Shown: piece by piece, positions 5,924-7,890 of the stretch
Position numbering within the stretch: position 1 is the first letter of the stretch
Layout: each line of letters begins with the position of its first letter
Assembly: GCA_043740085.1 (NCBI GenBank)
Contig: JAYUCY010000104.1
Span: forward strand, 1 to 7,890
Source of the DNA: UBA668 sp043740085
GTDB lineage: Bacteria; Actinomycetota; Acidimicrobiia; Acidimicrobiales; Ilumatobacteraceae
DNA: 7,890 nucleotides
Direction: 5' to 3'
The notes under the pieces: generated by a model
The model's input: only the letters and a program-made list of their open reading frames with translations
Databases searched by the model: none
What the model was told of the DNA's origin: nothing
Program-made: the position numbers and the translations under genes

Positions 5924-6542
5924 CGCCGGTGCCCCCAATGCCGCAGTAGCCATTGGGGTTCTTGGCCAGGTACTGCTGGTGGTACGGCTCGGCGTAATAG
6001 AAGGTGGTCAGCGGGGCGATCTCGGTGGTGATCTCACCGAAGCCGGCCGTGGCCAACTGCTGCTGATACATCGCTGCGCTCGCTTCGACGGCCGCCAGTT
6101 GCGTTGCGTCCGTTGTGTACACCGCGCTGCGGTATTGGGTGCCGGTGTCGTTGCCCTGGCGCATGCCCTGGGTGGGGTTGTGGTTCTCCCAGAACACCTT
6201 CAGCAGCTGCTCGTAGCTGATCGTGGCCGGGTCGAACGCGACAAGTACGACTTCGGCGTGGCCCGTGCGGCCACTGCACGCCTCCTCGTAGGTGGCGTTG
6301 GGGGTGAAGCCGCCGGCGTAGCCAACCGCGGTGGAGTACACGCCGTCAGTCTGCCAGAACTTGCGCTCTGCACCCCAGAAGCAGCCCAAGCCGAAGACGG
6401 CGGTCTGCGTGCCCTCGGGCCACGGCCCGGTGAGGGGGGTGCCGAGCACGAAATGTGCCTCGGGGATGGGCATGGTCGGGTCGGTGCGCCCGGGGAGTGC
6501 GGCGGCGGGGGTGACCATCTCGGACTTATGGCGAAAGATCAT
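5895..6542 (-). CDS. msrA: Peptide methionine-S-sulfoxide reductase MsrA
   Basis: A 215-aa reductase that repairs the S-epimer of methionine sulfoxide in oxidised proteins using thioredoxin. Key features are AVFGLGCFWGAERKFW with catalytic C54, VYSTAVGYAGGFTPNATYEEACSG after it, GHAEVVLVAFDP (94-105), FWENHNPTQGMRQGNDTGTQYRS (117-139) and a C-terminal YCGIGGTGVSCP with C200 and C209. Those two match the resolving cysteines of the three-Cys E. coli-type MsrA, so the enzyme looks fully active. ATG 6542 is preferred because a TAGCCT box sits 6 nt upstream; an in-frame GTG at 6548 is possible. The roughly 29-residue N-terminal extension is like E. coli MsrA. The gene is convergent with the deoxyribosyltransferase gene and divergent from the GNAT gene. 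Confidence 0.93.
   Translation of the reverse strand: MIFRHKSEMVTPAAALPGRTDPTMPIPEAHFVLGTPLTGPWPEGTQTAVFGLGCFWGAERKFWQTDGVYSTAVGYAGGFTPNATYEEACSGRTGHAEVVLVAFDPATISYEQLLKVFWENHNPTQGMRQGNDTGTQYRSAVYTTDATQLAAVEASAAMYQQQLATAGFGEITTEIAPLTTFYYAEPYHQQYLAKNPNGYCGIGGTGVSCPIGLRA
5933..5958 (+). terminator. Candidate terminator of the plus-strand operon inside msrA
   Basis: CCCCAATG (5933-5940) and CATTGGGG (5951-5958) form a perfect 8-bp stem with a 10-nt loop, 9 nt after the stop of the deoxyribosyltransferase gene, followed by TTCTT. It lies within the msrA C-terminal codons (NPNGYCG), so coding constraint could explain it. The U-tract is poor, but many actinobacterial terminators lack one. Confidence 0.4.
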
Positions 6543-6548
6543 GTCCAC

Positions 6549-6554
6549 AGGCTA
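6549..6554 (-). promoter_or_regulatory. Candidate -10 box (TAGCCT) of msrA, leaderless
   Basis: On the minus strand TAGCCT is followed 6 nt later by ATG 6542, with no Shine-Dalgarno between. A CTGGCA (4 of 6 to TTGACA) stands 18 nt upstream as a weak -35. Confidence 0.4.
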
Positions 6555-6608
6555 CGAGCACACTGCGAAAGGTGCCAGAGCAGAACGGTGAAACTCGCTG
6601 TTATCGGA

Positions 6609-6659
6609 CGTCTGGTCGGCGCGATTCCACGCTGGACGTGGGATCGCGCCGACCAGACG
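6609..6659. repeat. 23-bp inverted repeat (long hairpin) between msrA and the GNAT gene
   Basis: The left arm 6609-6631 (CGTCTGGTCGGCGCGATTCC and 3 more bases) and right arm 6637-6659 pair over all 23 positions around a 5-nt loop (CTGGA); the only imperfection is one T/G pair at 6626/6642, which is a G-U wobble in a plus-strand transcript. It lies in the 151-bp region between two divergent start codons, upstream of both candidate -10 boxes. No clear flanking target duplication is seen. It could be a large regulator site, a small-RNA or transcription-barrier hairpin, or a remnant of a small palindromic repeat element. Confidence 0.85.
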
Positions 6660-6680
6660 GGGCGGACTGGGTTGCGGCGG

Positions 6681-6686
6681 TAGGTT
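6681..6686 (+). promoter_or_regulatory. Candidate -10 box (TAGGTT) of the GNAT gene, leaderless
   Basis: TAGGTT lies exactly 7 nt before GTG 6694, with no Shine-Dalgarno between. The spacing is the same as before the metallophosphoesterase GTG. The -35 position falls at the right foot of the 23-bp inverted repeat and has no TTGACA-like match. Confidence 0.4.
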
Positions 6687-6693
6687 CGCGGGC

Positions 6694-7206
6694 GTGCTGA
6701 ACCCTGCTGTCACGATTCGACCGTTCTCCGCCCACGACACTGACGCGGTGCTGGCCCTGAACAACGCCAACGTTCCCGAGCTCAACGAGCTAGACGCTGC
6801 CGAGGTGCAGCGGTTGGCCGCGTTGGCCGAGATAGCACTCGTCGCCGAGGTGGACGATTCGTTCGCCGGTTTCTGTTGGGTGATCGGTCCACGGCAGCCG
6901 TACGCCAGCCTCAACTACGGATGGTTCAGCCGCCAATACGACCAGTTCGTCTACCTCGACCGCATTGCGGTGCACCCCGACTTTCGTCGGTACGGCATCG
7001 GCCGTGGCTTCTACGAGACCGTCGTGCAGCAGTTCACCGGCACGTGGCCGGTCTTGCTCTGCGAGGTGAATGTGCGGCCGCGCAACGAGGGGTCGCTGCA
7101 GTTCCACCACACCATCGGCTTTCGCGAAGTCGGCCAACAAGACACCGACGGCGGCGCCAAAACCGTCAGCCTGCTGGCACTGCCGCTGGACGCTACCGAC
7201 GCCTAA
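6694..7206 (+). CDS. GNAT-family N-acetyltransferase
   Basis: A 170-aa protein with the GNAT fold, which moves an acetyl group from acetyl-CoA to an amine. It opens with VTIRPFSAHDTDAVLALNNANVPELN (6-31), then AEIALVAEVDDSFAGFCWVI (45-64). The acetyl-CoA-binding motif A is VYLDRIAVHPDFRRYGIGRGFYE (86-108), with the R-R-Y-G-I-G pyrophosphate loop at 98-103. The end, VNVRPRNEGSLQFHHTIGFREVGQ (125-148), is motif B-like with the usual N-x-x-S-x-x-F-x-x-x-x-G-F pattern. Length and motif order are normal and the gene looks intact. The substrate cannot be inferred; family members act on amino acids, antibiotics, protein N-termini or polyamines. GTG 6694 is chosen because of the box 7 nt upstream. 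The gene is the last intact one before insertion-sequence debris begins. Confidence 0.85.
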   Translation: MLNPAVTIRPFSAHDTDAVLALNNANVPELNELDAAEVQRLAALAEIALVAEVDDSFAGFCWVIGPRQPYASLNYGWFSRQYDQFVYLDRIAVHPDFRRYGIGRGFYETVVQQFTGTWPVLLCEVNVRPRNEGSLQFHHTIGFREVGQQDTDGGAKTVSLLALPLDATDA

Positions 7207-7262
7207 ACGATTGGCTTCAAGGGCTGCGCTCGGTCCGCGCGATTATCCACCACTCAGAGCGT
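7207..7262. other. Junction between the GNAT gene and IS982-like remnant
   Basis: A 56-bp stretch after the GNAT stop that leads into the IS982-like 5' region. The left terminal repeat of the element should lie in or near it; GCGATTATCCACCACTC at about 7238-7254 is a candidate, but without the matching right end the boundary cannot be set. Confidence 0.3.
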
Positions 7263-7339
7263 GAGAGCGTCCATGATCGGCGTTGAAACCATGCCTGATC
7301 TTGGGAGGAAACGGCATGAACGCTGACATGGACGCTCTC
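7263..7339 (+). repeat. Long bulged inverted repeat around the IS982-like transposase start
   Basis: Arms GAGAGCGTCCATG (7263-7275) and CATGGACGCTCTC (7327-7339) are perfect over 13 bp. Pairing continues inwards: 7277-7284 with 7319-7326 (8 bp, one G-U), then 7290-7295 with 7313-7318 (6 bp), interrupted by a 1-nt and a 5-nt bulge. In RNA this would enclose the start codon (7316) in the stem and leave GGGAGG (7303-7308) in a 17-nt loop. Confidence 0.8.
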
Positions 7340-7489
7340 GCAACACGCCTGTACGTCACCATCGATGACCTGTTGAAGGATCATCCGCACTGGCAACCCG
7401 AACGCCCCGTCATCGGGATCGCCCCACAACTGTCCGATGCCGAACTGATCACCCTCGCCGTCATCCAAGCCCTGCTCGGTGTGGCCCGC
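7316..7489 (+). pseudogene. IS982-family transposase, N-terminal fragment
   Basis: ATG 7316 follows GGGAGG (7303-7308) with ideal 7-nt spacing. The encoded MNADMDALATRLYVTIDDLL, then HPHWQPERPVIGIAPQLSDAELITLAVIQALLGVAR, matches the N-terminal region of actinobacterial IS982-type transposases: a 'LxTxLYVxIDDLL' helix followed by 'P(Q/K)LSDAELxTLAVxQALLG'. Similarity ends at about 7489, where the expected continuation into the catalytic DDE domain is replaced by unrelated sequence. Only about 58 of the usual 290 or so residues remain, so it is inactive. The frame stays open by chance to 7714 through the next remnant. Confidence 0.75.
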
Positions 7490-7602
7490 CAGGAGGATGG
7501 GATAGGACCACTGTTTCGCCAGTTCTGGGACCACCTGGGGTCCACCAGGTGCGGTGCCGTTGACGGTTCTACTCGCTGCCACCGATCAATTGGGTTCAGG
7601 GA
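7490..7602. other. Non-coding 5' end of an IS21-like remnant
   Basis: Sequence between the IS982 breakpoint and the istA-like start. It holds overlapping short dyads: CACCTGG (7532-7538) with CCAGGTG (7545-7551), and two near-copies CTGGGACCAC and CTGGGGTCCAC in tandem. Repeated sites at an end are expected for IS21-type elements, whose transposase binds multiple terminal repeats, but no clear terminus was identified. Confidence 0.3.
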
Positions 7603-7803
7603 GTGGCCATGGTGTTCCGGGGGGTTCGTGTGTTTGAGATCAGAGAAGTTTTGCGGGGAGGCCCTGGGTCGGATGGGGGTGTTGGCGGGGGTGGACCGCA
7701 CAACCGTGCGGTGATCGCGGGCTGGCTGACAGGTGACGGGTTGACGGTAGTGAAGGTCCATGACCTGCTTGCCCGCCGGGGGATCATGGTGCCGGAGCGG
7801 ACG
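7603..7803 (+). pseudogene. IS21-family transposase (istA-like), internally deleted and frameshifted
   Basis: Three pieces of an IstA-type N-terminal region lie in order. First, MVFRGVRVFEIREVLR (ATG 7609, with AGGGAG at 7598-7603, or GTG 7603). Second, in the -2/+1 frame, ALGRMGVLAGVDRTTVR at about 7661-7711, the helix-turn-helix. Third, back in the first frame, IAGWLTGDGLTVVKVHDLLARRGIMVPERT up to 7803. In intact relatives about 6-8 residues separate the first two pieces and some 50-60 residues (rest of HTH and linker) separate the second and third, so at least two deletions have occurred. Homology breaks at ERT, where the family normally continues LHRY; here a TGA begins the terminal repeat of another element. 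The gene is not functional. The family name is recalled from memory of IstA sequences. Confidence 0.65.
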
Positions 7804-7890
7804 TGAAGTGCCCCGGGTTTGGTGCAGTGCGGGTTATGGGTTTCCTGCCGCTGACAATCGGGCGAGGTCTTGTTGACGGTACCAGTTGCT
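7804..7890 (-). mobile_element. Terminus of an IS3-family-like element, extends past the right edge
   Basis: The sequence TGAAGTGCCCCGGGTTTGGT at 7804 resembles the TG-starting terminal repeats of actinobacterial IS3-family elements. It begins exactly where istA homology stops. A minus-strand reading frame ends 30 bp inside this point, as expected for the right end of an IS3 element read leftwards. The other end, its repeat and the target duplication are outside the window. Confidence 0.45.
7834..7890 (-). CDS. C-terminal tail of a probable IS3 OrfB transposase (partial)
   Basis: On the minus strand a frame enters from the right edge, reads SNWYRQQDLARLSAAGNP and stops at TAA (7836-7834). 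A '(Y/W)YRQ' stretch followed by a short unconserved tail is common at OrfB ends, and the distance to the presumed terminus at 7804 is right. Only 18 residues are visible, so the assignment rests mainly on context. Confidence 0.35.
   Translation of the reverse strand, partial: SNWYRQQDLARLSAAGNP

Noticed and set aside
6609..6659. Hairpin as a terminator of msrA or of the GNAT gene
   Set aside because: Both genes start, not end, on its two sides, and no U-tract follows either arm.
7229..7247. Partial resemblance of GGTCCGCGCGATTATCC to the hairpin arm GGTCGGCGCGATTCC
   Set aside because: Shared core is only about nine bases of GC-rich sequence, with no inverted partner; likely chance.
1..7890. 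CRISPR arrays, tRNA or rRNA genes, toxin-antitoxin pairs or phage-defence genes
   Set aside because: No regularly spaced repeats, no cloverleaf-like or rRNA-like stretches, and no two-gene defence signature were seen on either strand.

Overview
The window is GC-rich, densely packed bacterial DNA, most likely chromosomal and from an actinobacterium. I infer this from GC-biased third codon positions, a mycothiol-enzyme-type (MDMPI) domain, a possible actinobacterial acyl-CoA carboxylase epsilon tail, GTG starts, and several genes whose start codon lies 6-9 nt after a TANNNT -10 box, an arrangement typical of leaderless actinobacterial transcripts. An acidimicrobial-type actinobacterium is a guess; the genus cannot be read from the sequence.

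Layout. 1-174: the C-terminal end of a reading frame with no start inside the window, possibly an acyl-CoA carboxylase epsilon-like subunit. 237-775: an RDD-family membrane protein broken by what looks like a single-base deletion near 615. 780-2651 (minus): a complete CASTOR/POLLUX-type ion channel subunit with two RCK-like regulatory halves, convergent with the RDD gene (4 bp apart) and preceded by a 15-codon leader ORF whose stop overlaps its start codon. 2778-5923 (plus): a four-gene overlapping operon encoding a calcineurin-like metallophosphoesterase, an MDMPI/DinB-fold protein, a class III CoA-transferase and a nucleoside 2-deoxyribosyltransferase-like enzyme. 5895-6542 (minus): methionine sulfoxide reductase MsrA, overlapping the operon tail by 29 bp. 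6609-6659: a near-perfect 23-bp inverted repeat in the divergent promoter region. 6694-7206 (plus): a GNAT acetyltransferase. From 7207 to the right edge: a pile-up of broken insertion sequences, consisting of an IS982-like transposase start, internally deleted IS21 istA pieces, and what appears to be the terminus of an IS3-family element entering from the right.

The first 7.2 kb is ordinary housekeeping or accessory metabolism (ion homeostasis, CoA-thioester and nucleoside chemistry, oxidative-damage repair). I do not see a complete new defence or mobile system. The most unusual signals are regulatory or structural: the translationally coupled leader ORF before the channel gene, the recurring leaderless promoter layout, the 23-bp hairpin between msrA and the GNAT gene, and a 27-bp bulged stem that would pair the IS982 start codon while leaving its Shine-Dalgarno in the loop.
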